64,000 nt of DNA from Branchiostoma floridae (taxonomy: Eukaryota; Chordata; Leptocardii; Amphioxiformes; Branchiostomatidae). Position 1 is the first letter of the stretch, and the number at the start of each line of letters is the position of its first letter. The DNA is taken from the NCBI RefSeq assembly GCF_000003815.2, contig NC_049995.1, forward strand, positions 413,882 to 477,881, written 5' to 3'. Below are positions 35,101 to 41,250 of this stretch, in pieces. Both the position numbers and the translations under genes were made by a program. The notes beneath the pieces were generated by a model, which saw only the letters and a program-made list of their open reading frames with translations, was not told the origin of the DNA and ran no database searches.

Positions 35101-37873
35101 CGGATAAAACGTTAAATGGAGGTCCCGTGTTTGGGGAGAGCCACATCTCGAGCACATTAAAGAACCCACCACATGTGCTATGGTGCGGTGAATGGTTCAA
35201 AACCTACAATCCGTGGCCGGACCTTTGGCAATAAATGTTCTATTGAGGTCAATATGGGCTGTATACAGGCTGCCATTTCAGACCCTTGCGACTTGGCCCC
35301 GCCTAGAGAGAGAGAGTAAGTAAGAGAGAGTCGGCCCAAACAAACAAACAAACAAACAAACAAACAAATAACTAAATCTGTTCACACAAACGAGCACCCA
35401 GACACACGCTCATAAATCTACTCGTATGCTACCTCTTCATTAGAACTGCCTGTCTTTGTGGCATCCATTTGAAAATCCCCCTGTTTATTTTTTTCCAATT
35501 GAACCAAGCATGGCGAATCAAGTCTATAGGGCTCATTCAGTCACGTGATCCTTCCCAAAGCAACAGACCGGCCGCCATAGAAACAAGCAAAGTCGGCCGT
35601 ATTGGTGTTCCAGCCTCAGACTGCCTACAGTGGCCCCTATGCTCCAGTGGCCTCCTTAAATGGTCATTGGCGTTAGTATTAATTCGCATTTATACACATA
35701 ATTCGTATTAATACACTTAATCTTTCTCCTTATATCTAGGTCAATAATTTAAGTTGATCAGTCAATCAACACCTAGTAAAGGAAAAGCTCAAGATTCTAG
35801 TCCCAATACCGGTAGCGGTGGTAGTGCCAGTGGATCTAACTAAGGCCTGGGTCTCAATTCCCAACCCGGGGCCCAGCCGGGTAGCTTTCGGAAACGAAAA
35901 ATGTGATATAAAAGGCAACAAAACAGAAAAACGTAAACAATATTAGTCATTGGCATAATATGTGTATATTCCTTGGTCAGCACTTTTACTTTTCGTTTCC
36001 GCAAACATCCCGGCCGGGGCCCGGTTTGGAAATGTGACCCAAGCCTAAGTTTACAGACATATAAGATGGTGTTTATAGGGACGTCATCCGAACATATATG
36101 TGTCAAACCGAAGTTCAATTGCTCTGTCTCCAATATCTACAGGGTGAATATCTTCAATCGCCGGGACTGTTGCAGTGACCGACTCGACCCCTTTAACATC
36201 CACATCGGGGATTCTGCCTCAGCACTCTCAAACCCCAAGTGTGGAGGTGACCATCGCATCGGCAGCCAGGCGTCTATGTCCGTCTCATGTAACAGGATGC
36301 GGGGACGATATGTGTTCGTCCGTCTTCCCGGAAACTCCCGAACACTGACCCTGTGTGAAGTCCAAGTAATGGGTGGTGAGTCTTCACTGCATATATGTCG
36401 TTTACATTGTTATTTCTTAATATCAAAAGTTTCCATATTATCGAAGCGGTTGGTGTTGAAGACAATGTTGTATTATGTTGGTGTCCTTATACCATGTTGC
36501 CCGACAGTCGTAGGGTAACTAGTCTATGAACTCTGAATGACATTCTCGGCAGTAACACGTCCGGTGTTTTCCCGATCAGTGCGCGATTTTTTGTGTAGAT
36601 TTTTTGCATCGTCAGCGATTTGTAGTGTAGCAGTCGGACGATGCTCGCTGTGCACTGAAAGCTTTAACATTAGCGAATTGTCACCAGCAATCCTTGCGGT
36701 CGCGGAGCCATTACCAGGTCACCCGCAAGTTGTCCATGCCTCGATCAGATATCGCTCGATGTTCGCTTGATTTTAAATGGACCAACCAAAGAATCAATAT
36801 AAATTTTCGCCTTCAAAAGATACGAACAATGCTATCTAATACTAGGTCCGCAAAGACAAAGGCGTACGCCTGATATTCGAATTTCGCACCACTCGAATTT
36901 GCTAGTAAATGTTGACGGCTTTCTGTAAACTAGTAATAGAACTGGCAATATGGCTCCTGCTGTAGCATATTTGTCCCTTTTCTATGATCATTTTACATTC
37001 TGCCTGTGCGCTCCATTTATTGTATCAAAATACCCACAACTTCAAAATTTAACGACCTTGCCTCGTCTGCGTGCAAAAGGTCATGGTAGATTCATTATCA
37101 TAGATACAGCATTTTCCAACGCGATCGCCAGAGCCTCGCTCAATGTGACAAGGAACGTTTTAAGTGCAAAATGCGCGCTGCCCTCTATCGAGTTTAAAAT
37201 CGGCCGATCTTCCAGCGGTCAAGTAGACATTGTTACAGGGGTATCAATGGGCGATAAAGACATTTCATGAGCGTTATTTTCGTCATCTTCGATATACTGA
37301 CGATCTTTTAAGATAGTTTTTGTACTACTACATCTTTGAGACATTGTGTTGACTCGGACGAGATGCCATAGGAGATTGTTGCATCCCACATGTGCTTCTA
37401 TCCCAGAAGCGCTTTTTCCTCCCAGATGTGATTCTATGTCAGATGCTCTTCGAAGTACATTTTGGAACGGGTTCTGGATATTCGGGATGCGCTCCGATTG
37501 GGGATAAGCAGACGTATTTATTCAGAACGTGCACTTGTGGGAGGGTCACGAAGTATGCATCTATCGTCACATCACAGTAAATAGTATGTACTGTAAATGC
37601 AGAAGCTTTCGCCACCGCGAACAACCGCGAATATTTTTCCATGGCAGTAAGAGACTACAGCGCATTGTGCTACCACGAACTTAAAACCACAGCGAAAAGT
37701 CCTTTTTCTCGCTACCGCGAAATTAAATCCCCGCGAACTTAAATGCATTTACAGTATATGATAGATCGATTCATTCTAACTAGACATGAATGGATATTTC
37801 AAGATTTTTTTTTCAAAAGATCATGTATTGTTTAGCCATTTTCTAAAATCATTTTTCTTTTGTCACAGGCTAG
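1758..37873 (+). CDS. Chimeric MACPF / FAMeT-like / hevein-like / fucolectin protein, 29 coding exons
   Basis: Predicted secreted or membrane-anchored perforin-like protein with lectin modules. Coding exons: 1758-1884, 4324-4440, 6505-6672, 7051-7139, 7585-7682, 8034-8184, 12312-12424, 14087-14234, 15303-15458 (contains a 100-N gap), 17021-17127, 17264-17456, 17700-17948, 20157-20249, 20554-20647, 21525-21662, 22901-22980, 23666-23750, 25910-25996, 26131-26228, 29808-30015, 30213-30359, 30492-30696, 30806-31054, 31505-31678, 32057-32218, 33761-33938, 34426-34857, 36143-36375, 37869-37873. Every junction uses GT-AG and keeps one open frame; visible coding bases total 4,284, a multiple of three. 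The ATG follows an acceptor-like TTTTACAG ending at 1748, so a noncoding 5' exon probably lies upstream. MACPF proteins oligomerise into membrane pores; fucolectin and hevein-like modules bind fucosylated glycans and chitin. An effector role in innate immunity or egg/embryo defence is inference. The domain order matches no protein I know by name. Confidence 0.82.
3395..3785 (-). mobile_element. LINE 3' fragment (CR1/jockey-like ORF2 C-terminus), degenerate
   Basis: Read on the minus strand the segment gives DLLLRLYTIITRPSLEYSD, IVWAGLTKRDQ, then stops, then RIISG and LYSELSLPSL, the usual C-terminal words of jockey-superfamily non-LTR reverse transcriptases. Two stop codons interrupt it. The (GATTT)n-like run near 3398-3410 would be its 3' end. 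Lies in intron 1 of the MACPF gene. Confidence 0.6.
4545..4767. repeat. Fold-back (inverted repeat) element in intron 2
   Basis: The left arm (ACAAAAAATTGGACTC, CCAGTCTT, CAATCAACTGCTGTCGTGACA) returns inverted on the right (TGTCACGACAGCAGTTGATTG, AAGACTGG, GAGTCCAATTTTGTG). Between the arms a 27-bp unit, GAGTCACGTGTTCTATCTGT plus CACGACA, is present twice in tandem. No coding potential. Confidence 0.65.
5052..6015. mobile_element. TTAA-flanked piggyBac-like nonautonomous element (956 bp)
   Basis: Flanked on both sides by TTAA (5052-5055 and 6012-6015). Ends are inverted: CCCTCCAGCACCCGAC on the left and, read inverted, CCCTCAAACACTCGAC on the right. TTAA duplication and CCC termini are typical of piggyBac-type elements. 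The interior repeats the palindrome GGGGTCC-AAA/N-GGACCCC three times (near 5098, 5801, 5978). No transposase frame, so it would depend on a transposase elsewhere. Inserted in intron 2. Confidence 0.65.
9135..11746 (+). pseudogene. LINE ORF2: endonuclease/reverse transcriptase, frameshifted and gapped
   Basis: Copies LINE RNA into DNA at a nicked target in intact relatives. Endonuclease part shows GDFNLPDATW and GLSDHD (catalytic Asp/His end). After the gap the RT shows KATGPDGLPP, NYRPVSLTS, HGFRKGLSC, LDFSKAFDTVPH, SGVPQGTVLGPLLFLLYIND and FADDCLIY (the catalytic FADD). The frame breaks near 11455: LQWRPLSERRRNARLTFFYK and the FFPRTIPEWNALP end follow in another frame to 11746. Long open stretches suggest fairly recent insertion. 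Confidence 0.85.
9857..10235. other. Assembly gap (379 N)
   Basis: Unknown bases inside the LINE. Other N runs are at 13051-13186 (intron 7), 15327-15426 (inside MACPF exon 9) and 24670-24876 (intron 17). Confidence 0.99.
12312..20647 (+). CDS. Exons 7-14 of the MACPF gene: membrane attack complex/perforin domain
   Basis: The domain opens with GCNYIGVGFDGRGEYSSVS, matching the usual MACPF N-terminal G-x-G-[FY]-D start. Exon 11 holds YGTHYIKSAKFGG (about residues 398-410), an exact match to the family signature [YW]-G-[TS]-H-[FY]-x6-G-G. Exon 12 carries WLKSVPTYPKPI and exon 14 KRLALERGIAVYMEE, which resemble the conserved C-terminal part of MACPF domains. In exon 14087-14234 the start is set by phase: the AG at 14086 keeps the frame, whereas the AG at 14051 gives a stop. 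Exon 9 contains a 100-N gap, so some residues between helices are missing and an intron could be hidden there. Introns hold LINE debris (15.66-16.93 kb) and a Penelope-like element (18.0-19.8 kb). Confidence 0.88.
14640..15245. repeat. End fragment of the TTAACCCTATTCAGAC family
   Basis: Shares with 29500-29692 the run GTTATATT-G-GT, ATATTGTGTCTA, ATTTGGTGGCCGT, GAAGTGGAGGGCC and the terminal GGTCTGAATAGGGTTTAA. The other end is not obvious, so this is a partial copy. It is rich in TGACGTCA-like words. Confidence 0.4.
15327..15426. other. Assembly gap (100 N) inside MACPF exon 9
   Basis: The exon enters the gap in frame (GSVNAAWG) and leaves it in frame (SCHLLRLILY). 100 N is a common placeholder size, so true length is unknown. 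Confidence 0.95.
15655..16925 (+). mobile_element. Degenerate LINE reverse-transcriptase fragments
   Basis: Visible pieces in order: VISIDLSKAFDSLHIGKMMS (RT domain), KLYEDTHAKVLTP, LQGDTLAPYL, DYIMRQTLGD, then a about 250-bp unrelated insertion (about 16165-16430), then EEVKNLKYPGSNIES, WSSCHTLRKVWNSQLSRK, ATVESILLYESEAWT and IIASKLVLWEPTK. These are RT and C-terminal words of an endonuclease/RT retroelement different from the LINE at 9-11.8 kb. Stops and frame changes make it dead. It lies in intron 9 of the MACPF gene. Confidence 0.7.
18084..18112 (-). ncRNA. Hammerhead-ribozyme-like core in the Penelope-like left arm
   Basis: Inverted counterpart of 19736-19764, identical over CTGATGA to GAAA, followed by one additional T in the next stem region. 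Same caveats. Confidence 0.4.
18130..18766 (-). pseudogene. Inverted copy of the GIY-YIG region (left arm of the Penelope-like element)
   Basis: Minus-strand counterpart of 19158-19718, nearly identical in protein (GVVYHIRC, ESYIGETARSLRTRFLEHK). It is split into two frames near 18500-18570, where a short disruption falls in the KEHKCG region. It has extra residues near its start that the right arm lacks. Confidence 0.7.
18743..19718 (+). pseudogene. Penelope-like RT C-terminus and GIY-YIG endonuclease
   Basis: The RT piece begins just before WWFRYVDDTHTKLKK (catalytic YVDD) and continues DITIYRKPTHTDQYLNFHSS, a hallmark word of Penelope-like RTs. The frame ends at 19174 and the endonuclease follows in a different frame from 19158: GVVYHIRC, then ESYIGETARSLRTRFMEHK, a GIY-YIG nuclease core with Arg and Glu, ending LPDVIRRLPD. 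The frame break and lost 5' RT motifs mean no active product. Confidence 0.75.
19736..19764 (+). ncRNA. Hammerhead-ribozyme-like core in the Penelope-like right arm
   Basis: CTGATGA, one A, GGTC, 9-nt loop, GGCC, GAAA. The CTGATGA and GAAA boxes with a 4-bp stem II between them are the hammerhead core, and hammerheads are known in Penelope-like element ends. The extra A before the stem is unusual, and stems I and III and a cleavage site were not established. Confidence 0.4.
20554..26228 (+). CDS. Exons 14-19 of the MACPF gene: unassigned module after MACPF
   Basis: Exons 15-19 (21525-21662, 22901-22980, 23666-23750, 25910-25996, 26131-26228) encode about 165 residues between the MACPF end and the FAMeT-like domain. 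Visible features are GGKPGCQTDLLMVKGGD, a WNCHHPGKTFHAYNSWDNG stretch, a second cysteine in VSCFGFVMTYHEE, and an amphipathic end. Exon phases are 0,0,2,0,0,2. I recognise no family. It is too long for a linker and has regular hydrophobic positions, so it is probably a folded beta-rich domain. Many MACPF proteins carry a membrane-recognition domain just after MACPF; a similar role here is inference only. Confidence 0.7.
21095..21250. repeat. Dispersed repeat starting with an ATTT microsatellite
   Basis: (TTAT/TTTA)n at about 21095-21112 followed by AAAATGTACAAAAAAGTACATTACAAAG; layout resembles the 3' end of a minus-strand retroelement. No protein evidence. Confidence 0.3.
21735..22060 (+). 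repeat. Dispersed intronic repeat, copy 1
   Basis: Shares with 27075-27420 the order GGGGGTTATATTTTCAGTAGCGT / TGGAGGTGATATTTTCATTAGCGT, CAAGATC-AGAACAG, CCCCTAGCG-CTTCCCTTGG, GTTCTTGACATGCTGTTGTCAC and GGCC-GCTAGCGACTAG. Same orientation in both copies. No coding evidence. Confidence 0.5.
22065..22900. other. AT-rich intron 15 sequence; nothing coding seen
   Basis: Contains ATGCAAAT-type words and GGTACCTTAG-CA-, also seen near 28370-28450 and 26700-26770, so it is old repeat. Ends in the acceptor ATTGCAG at 22900. Confidence 0.35.
25350..25860 (+). mobile_element. L1/Tx1-type LINE 3' fragment (zf-RVT region)
   Basis: Reads YWMIHHYLTTNNWLRKTNLV, KTDKCDNEKRTIEHFLLYC and KDEETFWKHY, the C-x2-C...H-x4-C zinc-binding end of LINE ORF2 (zf-RVT). 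Only the C-terminal end is present, followed by AT-rich 3' sequence. Inserted in intron 17. Confidence 0.6.
27075..27420 (+). repeat. Dispersed intronic repeat, copy 2
   Basis: Counterpart of 21735-22060. It lies in the large intron between exons 26131-26228 and 29808-30015. Confidence 0.5.
28111..28140. repeat. Palindrome with 14-bp arms
   Basis: GTAACAAACGTTAC, TG, GTAACGTTTGTTAC. The same half occurs at 27759-27772, suggesting element ends. Confidence 0.6.
29808..30696 (+). CDS. Exons 20-22 of the MACPF gene: farnesoic acid O-methyltransferase-like (Methyltransf_FA) domain
   Basis: About residues 765-930. The pattern is a lipid/ligand-type beta sandwich repeat with CLYFVAASKGDIFVVFSA, then a charged turn and YHLQISFQG in the first exon, IRYGIGSDNS in the second, and LIYMVYTDKSKPIGIRFYS in the third. 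This is the order seen in the Methyltransf_FA family, named after a crustacean juvenile-hormone enzyme but usually a non-catalytic module in animal extracellular proteins. Exon 26131-26228 leaves two bases that join the first T at 29808 to give Ser, so this block splices directly onto the MACPF section. The end of exon 22 begins the Cys-rich region (CTGGTVMVDGRCVEDCHPEC). The assignment is from memory of the family pattern. Confidence 0.65.
30806..32218 (+). CDS. Exons 23-25 of the MACPF gene: furin/EGF-like Cys-rich region and two hevein-like modules
   Basis: Exon 23 (30806-31054) continues the Cys-rich region, with CHPEC(N)GC across the splice, CRLC, KCVGECPEGKK, CICEDL and CVTACPDTHE, resembling furin-like/growth-factor-receptor repeats. 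Exons 24 (31505-31678) and 25 (32057-32218) each encode one copy of the same about 55-residue module: W-R or W-K, CGP, NP-x-QCDP, PCCSP-G-CG, H-C-C, GC or SC, then DYR. This is the hevein (chitin-binding type 1) cysteine spacing with extra C-terminal cysteines. All three exons are phase 1-1, so each can be duplicated or shuffled without breaking the frame. Chitin or GlcNAc binding is inferred from family only. A SINE fragment and a LINE tail sit in the following intron. Confidence 0.78.
32500..32670 (+). repeat. SINE central/3' domain fragment (copy A)
   Basis: Shares with the SINE at 34936 the run GGGAAAGGCA, CTAGG-T-GGA-G, GTGTTTGGGGAGAGC-ACA, CTC-AGC-C-TTAAA-AACCCACCACA. It lacks the tRNA-like head. 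In the intron before the first fucolectin exon. Confidence 0.55.
32687..32986 (-). mobile_element. LINE ORF2 C-terminal fragment
   Basis: Minus-strand frame reads RLTWVGHTLRKP, GKRKKGRPRNTWRRSLEADV and GYTWGQLEEMAQDRRRWKQL, the common end of invertebrate endonuclease/RT retroelements. About 100 residues, no RT. Directly adjoins the SINE fragment. Confidence 0.7.
33761..37873 (+). CDS. Exons 26-29 of the MACPF gene: two tandem fucolectin (F-type lectin) domains and stop
   Basis: Domain 1 is exon 26 (33761-33938, NVARGKATRQTSTDYDG, RAVDGNADANYGGGSCTHT, WRVDLGKTYAIDR) plus the first half of exon 27 (VVIYNRRDCCSDRLNNFNIH, NPKCGG, GRYVAVRLPG, LCEVQVYP). Domain 2 is the second half of exon 27 (NVALGKRTVQTS, RAVDGNTDTNWGGGSCTHT) plus exon 28 (36143-36375, VNIFNRRDCCSDRL, LCEVQVMG). 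The DCCSDR double-cysteine motif, NPKCGG and the Cys that ends in LCEVQV are hallmarks of the eel fucolectin/tachylectin-4 family, which binds fucose. Exon 28 ends in phase 1; the acceptor CACAG at 37868 supplies GC then TAG, giving a final Gly and stop. If that intron is not used the frame would read on past 36375, so the 3' end is less certain than the rest. Confidence 0.85.
33992..34161. mobile_element. Fold-back MITE in the intron of fucolectin domain 1
   Basis: Left arm TTAATGACTCGCC, GTGTATATGGTGTCATAACG, CCTGGTCCTTTGC; right arm is the inverse (GCAAAGGACCAGG, CGTTATGAAACCATGTACAC, GGTGGGTCATTA). The two arms cover almost the whole 170 bp. No coding sequence. Confidence 0.7.
34934..35368 (+). 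mobile_element. tRNA-derived SINE (copy B)
   Basis: Has a degenerate tRNA-like head with a Pol III box A-like TGGCGTAATCGG (34945-34956) and box B-like GAGTTCGAATCC (34987-34998), then a conserved SINE body and a (CAAA)n tail (about 35337-35367). The anticodon arm does not fold cleanly, so it is not a tRNA gene. Inserted between exons 27 and 28. Confidence 0.65.
35524..35650. repeat. End fragment of the TATAGGGCTTATT family
   Basis: TATAGGGCTCATTCAGTCACGTGATCC, CCGGCCGCCATAG-AAC, GGTGTTCCAG matches the left end of the element at 55379. Partial copy. Confidence 0.5.
36540..36780. repeat. Dispersed repeat shared with the upstream region
   Basis: CAGTAACACGTCCGGTGTTT, CCCGATCAGTGCGCGATTTT resembles 1182-1226. 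GC-richer than its surroundings. No coding support. Confidence 0.4.
37589..37756. mobile_element. Short MITE with TACTGTAAATGCA ends
   Basis: Starts TACTGTAAATGCAG and ends with the inverse TGCATTTACAGTA. The interior repeats CCGCGAA and CGAACTTAAA. 168 bp, in the last intron of the MACPF gene. Confidence 0.6.
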
Positions 37874-37917
37874 TGATTGAACGACCCAAATGGACCCAGC
37901 CGTCATTGACTTCAACG

Positions 37918-37923
37918 AATAAA
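37918..37923 (+). terminator. Candidate AATAAA polyadenylation signal of the MACPF gene
   Basis: A perfect AATAAA lies 45 bases after the proposed stop at 37873. No transcript evidence is available; another AATAAA-type hexamer occurs about 1 kb further on near 38987. Confidence 0.25.
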
Positions 37924-37924
37924 T

Positions 37925-40900
37925 GGCTGCAAAAAAACCATAAGTCATCGAAAGACACACAAGTTTGCTCTCTACTTGAGCTTGACATACAATCAACTTT
38001 AGTAACACGTAGATAAAAGACGAAACCTCGGAAGTTTATGTTTCAATTTAAAAAAAAAACATTTGAATTTACGGATTTCTTGGCTTCAACTTGCACCCGT
38101 TTGTACACTATAGTGTTGGCAATGAAGCAATGCTAAATACAAACTGCATTTTATCTTTGACAGCAGGAGCAAAAGCAGAATTTACCAAGTCGATTAACTA
38201 TGTTACAGCAACCTATCGGTAGTATATCTGTAGTTTAGTGGATACAGAATCAAGGTTCGGTGTACTTTGTATTCTTGGCATAAGCACAGAAAACATTATT
38301 GAGCAGAACAGCTAAGAACCATTTTGTGGTTCAGCTTCACAAAAATGGTAACATTAATATGATATCAGTAAGGTTAAACGGACGTACAGTGGTAGTCTTT
38401 TGTAACTCCTTATAACTTTTCTTTCTCATTCAAAACCAATCATAGGCAACAGGGGCTTTTTACCTTAGGTAAGGGTTTTACGACTTCAATGCAGAGCATT
38501 TTATTGGTGATTATTAAAGATAATTAAAGAGTTGAAGTGTAAGAATACGATTAAAAATCTTGTTAGTAGAAAAGGGATAGCGATGAGAAAGGAAGGCTGC
38601 TTAGATATATATTATTAGAATATTCTATCTCTGTATGCATATAACTCCAACTTTCTTTTCTTACAAAACTAAACATATGGTACGATATCATTTCTGAGGG
38701 TGGTATTTTTACACGAAGCACTGCTTCCACATTTTTGGTGGTATTTTTAGACAACGTATTGTAGAGTTTGAACCAGCTTGGCAAAGCAAAATTCTAAACA
38801 ATAATTTTCCTAATTACTTTTTGCCTTTTTACTACTATCGTTTTACCGGAAATGCATTTAGCTGTGTAGCGTTTTATCCGTATTTTATCCGTACGTTATC
38901 TGCATTTATACGCCTTTAAAGAACGCTTAAACAACGAAAGGTATGTCTTTCCAGTACTAGTGTTTACCGCCTATAGTTGCACAAAATAAAAGGAGGGGTG
39001 TTCTGATAACCAACCTGCTAAATCGAAAACAAATGTATGGGAAAATTCCTGGCCTAAATGTGTGTTGTAGTAGCTTTGGTTAAGTTGTTTGAATGTGTAT
39101 AAAGGAAAAAGTGATTGCTGTTAATTCTAAACCTTATCTTTATTTTAGGGAACTCATCCTTTTTCTCTTGATCCTGGGCAGTTCAGCAAGGATAATATTT
39201 TAAAAAGATAACACCCTCAGGACAAGCATAAAGTCAGTCTAGCTGCTTTATTTCATCACACTTGGAATGCGAATAATTCAGCATCAAATTTGCACGCAAA
39301 AAACATTCCAATATAAAACAATAGAGACTGTCCGGGCCTCTAGTAAGCAACAAGAGCCTTCCAAATCTGTATTTCAGAAATCACCCATTTCATTGCATAA
39401 ATGCTTGTAAGGCTTAATTTTGTGTATTTGTTTCCGATTGGAGTAATAAAAAAATCTTCTTAACCTCCTCCCAATGGCGTAACGGAGCAACCAATAGACT
39501 TATGATAATTAATGATAATAGTTGTTTAATGAATTAATATGTTACTGATCTGCAAAAGACCAACAGGAGAGGGTGCTTTTCTTTACTAGGGATTATGCTC
39601 ATTACTTAAAGGTGTGCGCTCGAATCAGTAAACCTACTAGCAGGAGTTGTACAATGGTTGTAGGATAAAAAAAACTATAGACAGGATATGCCATATACAT
39701 GTGACATTTTGACGTAGTTTATGTGAGTTTGGGTGGCTGTGAGGCCACATGAAGTCAATTGTATTGATGGCATCTTCCAAAAAACTCACTGATGACAAAC
39801 TGAAACAAATGACGATTTGCTATTCACAATAGGCAGGGATCATAGATACCGCAGTGTAAACCACTACTACAGGATAGGAACCAAAAAACTTTTCCGAAAC
39901 AAGAATAAGGAAGGTATCCAAGGTATCTGTATTGGTTGATCTTTTGACCTCCTTTAATACTATAGAATCTGATACTGAAAGTCATAAAACCACCTCCTAT
40001 GTGCCTACTAGGGGTAGGTACTGGTACAGAAAATTCAGGTCTACGTACGGTCCAGGTCCAGAGGATTAGGTCCGGGTCCCCTACTGGACCTGATTGTCTG
40101 TCAAAACTTGTGAATGGACGATACCGCCTGCCGATATAATCTGTTCTTTTTCTAATTTTTCCAAGATTCGGTCTGCTGTTTTTTAGGTCAGGTTTTTCTT
40201 GACCGATCCAATAAGGAAAAAAAATAGGTTTGTACACCGTACCTGTACCTACCTCTAGTGCCTACAACAGTGCCCCTTACTTCTACTACATTTTTGTACT
40301 TGTTAAAGTTCCAAGGAAAAAAGTGCAAAGATATCTTAGAGAAAGGAAAACAAAACTTTGGATCTCAAAGAGCTAAAATGCCATCCATTCAATTGATTTT
40401 ATGTTGCTAGATTAGCAGATCTTCAGCTACATGGAAAGCAAATGAAAAGTGTTTGATTTCATCTTGTAGGTGTAAAACTTTTACAGTGTGAGGCAACGAA
40501 AATGGAAAATTAAATCATATATACTTTATCAAATCATCCTTATCAAATATTTTTTCATTGACTCTTAGCAATACATTAACTTACAACTTTGGTAAACTAA
40601 TTAACCCAGATTTTTTGCCCACCACAAGTACCAGTGTCGAGTTTCATTATGATAAATGTAGCAGTACAGCTTATAACGATTGATGAATGTCTTTTGTCAT
40701 GTCTTTTGTCAATACACAATGTCATGGAATGTCATATTCGTTGTAATAAAATTGCAGGTGTTCTTCTGACGCAATGAGTTTGGGTGTTCTATTTTGGTTA
40801 AAGTTGTACTCTGTCTGTGTTAGTGTGTGTGTGTGTGTGTGTGTCACGGTGTGTGTGTGTGTGCCCGTTTGTATATATTGCGTGTAAGTGTATGTACACG

Positions 40901-41110
40901 TGTATGTGTTTGCGTTTGTGCTTCTGTGTATGATTGAGTTATGTGTATATGTGTGCGTGTGTGTGTGTGTGCGTGCGTGTGTGTGTGTGTGTGTGTGTGG
41001 AGATAGCAGAACACCATGAAATACTGAATACATGGGCTTGTTTTTTTACGCCTTTCCTTTTTCACTCAAATATTGATTACTTACATTGAAAAAATTAGAA
41101 AATGTAACTT
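37925..41110. other. Intergenic region between two convergent genes
   Basis: No gene supported. Holds a repeat rich in CAGGTCC words (about 39950-40260, inverted relative to a copy near 59560-59700), a TG/GT microsatellite (about 40820-41000) and AT-rich sequence. The long TG-track reading frames are low-complexity artefacts. Confidence 0.5.
40820..41000. repeat. (TG)n microsatellite, interrupted
   Basis: Several TG runs separated by short GTGTATGT-type interruptions. Confidence 0.9.
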
Positions 41111-41250
41111 TCATAAAAAGAACCCTTTGCAAAAGATAACAATCAGAATGAATCCCAAATTGATAACAGAAGCTGCTGTTCCACCGGATGTGCATGATGG
41201 CGCTTCTTCACCCCGGATGTAGCCAATCAACATGTCCGAGTCCAGCAAAG
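41111..41250 (-). CDS. NT5E: 5'-nucleotidase terminal exon with GPI-anchor-like tail
   Basis: On the minus strand the acceptor TTTCAACAG leads into a phase-1 exon reading LLDSDMLIGYIRGEEAPSCT, a small-residue stretch SGGTAAS (a plausible omega site) and a hydrophobic end VINLGFILIVIF followed by a short KGFFL and stop. This is the composition of a GPI signal and fits the end of CD73. The assignment to this gene is by position, strand and character; there is no sequence conservation in this part of the family to confirm it. Confidence 0.6.

Noticed and set aside
40722-41065. His/Thr-rich open frames on the minus strand
   Set aside because: Translation of the TG microsatellite.
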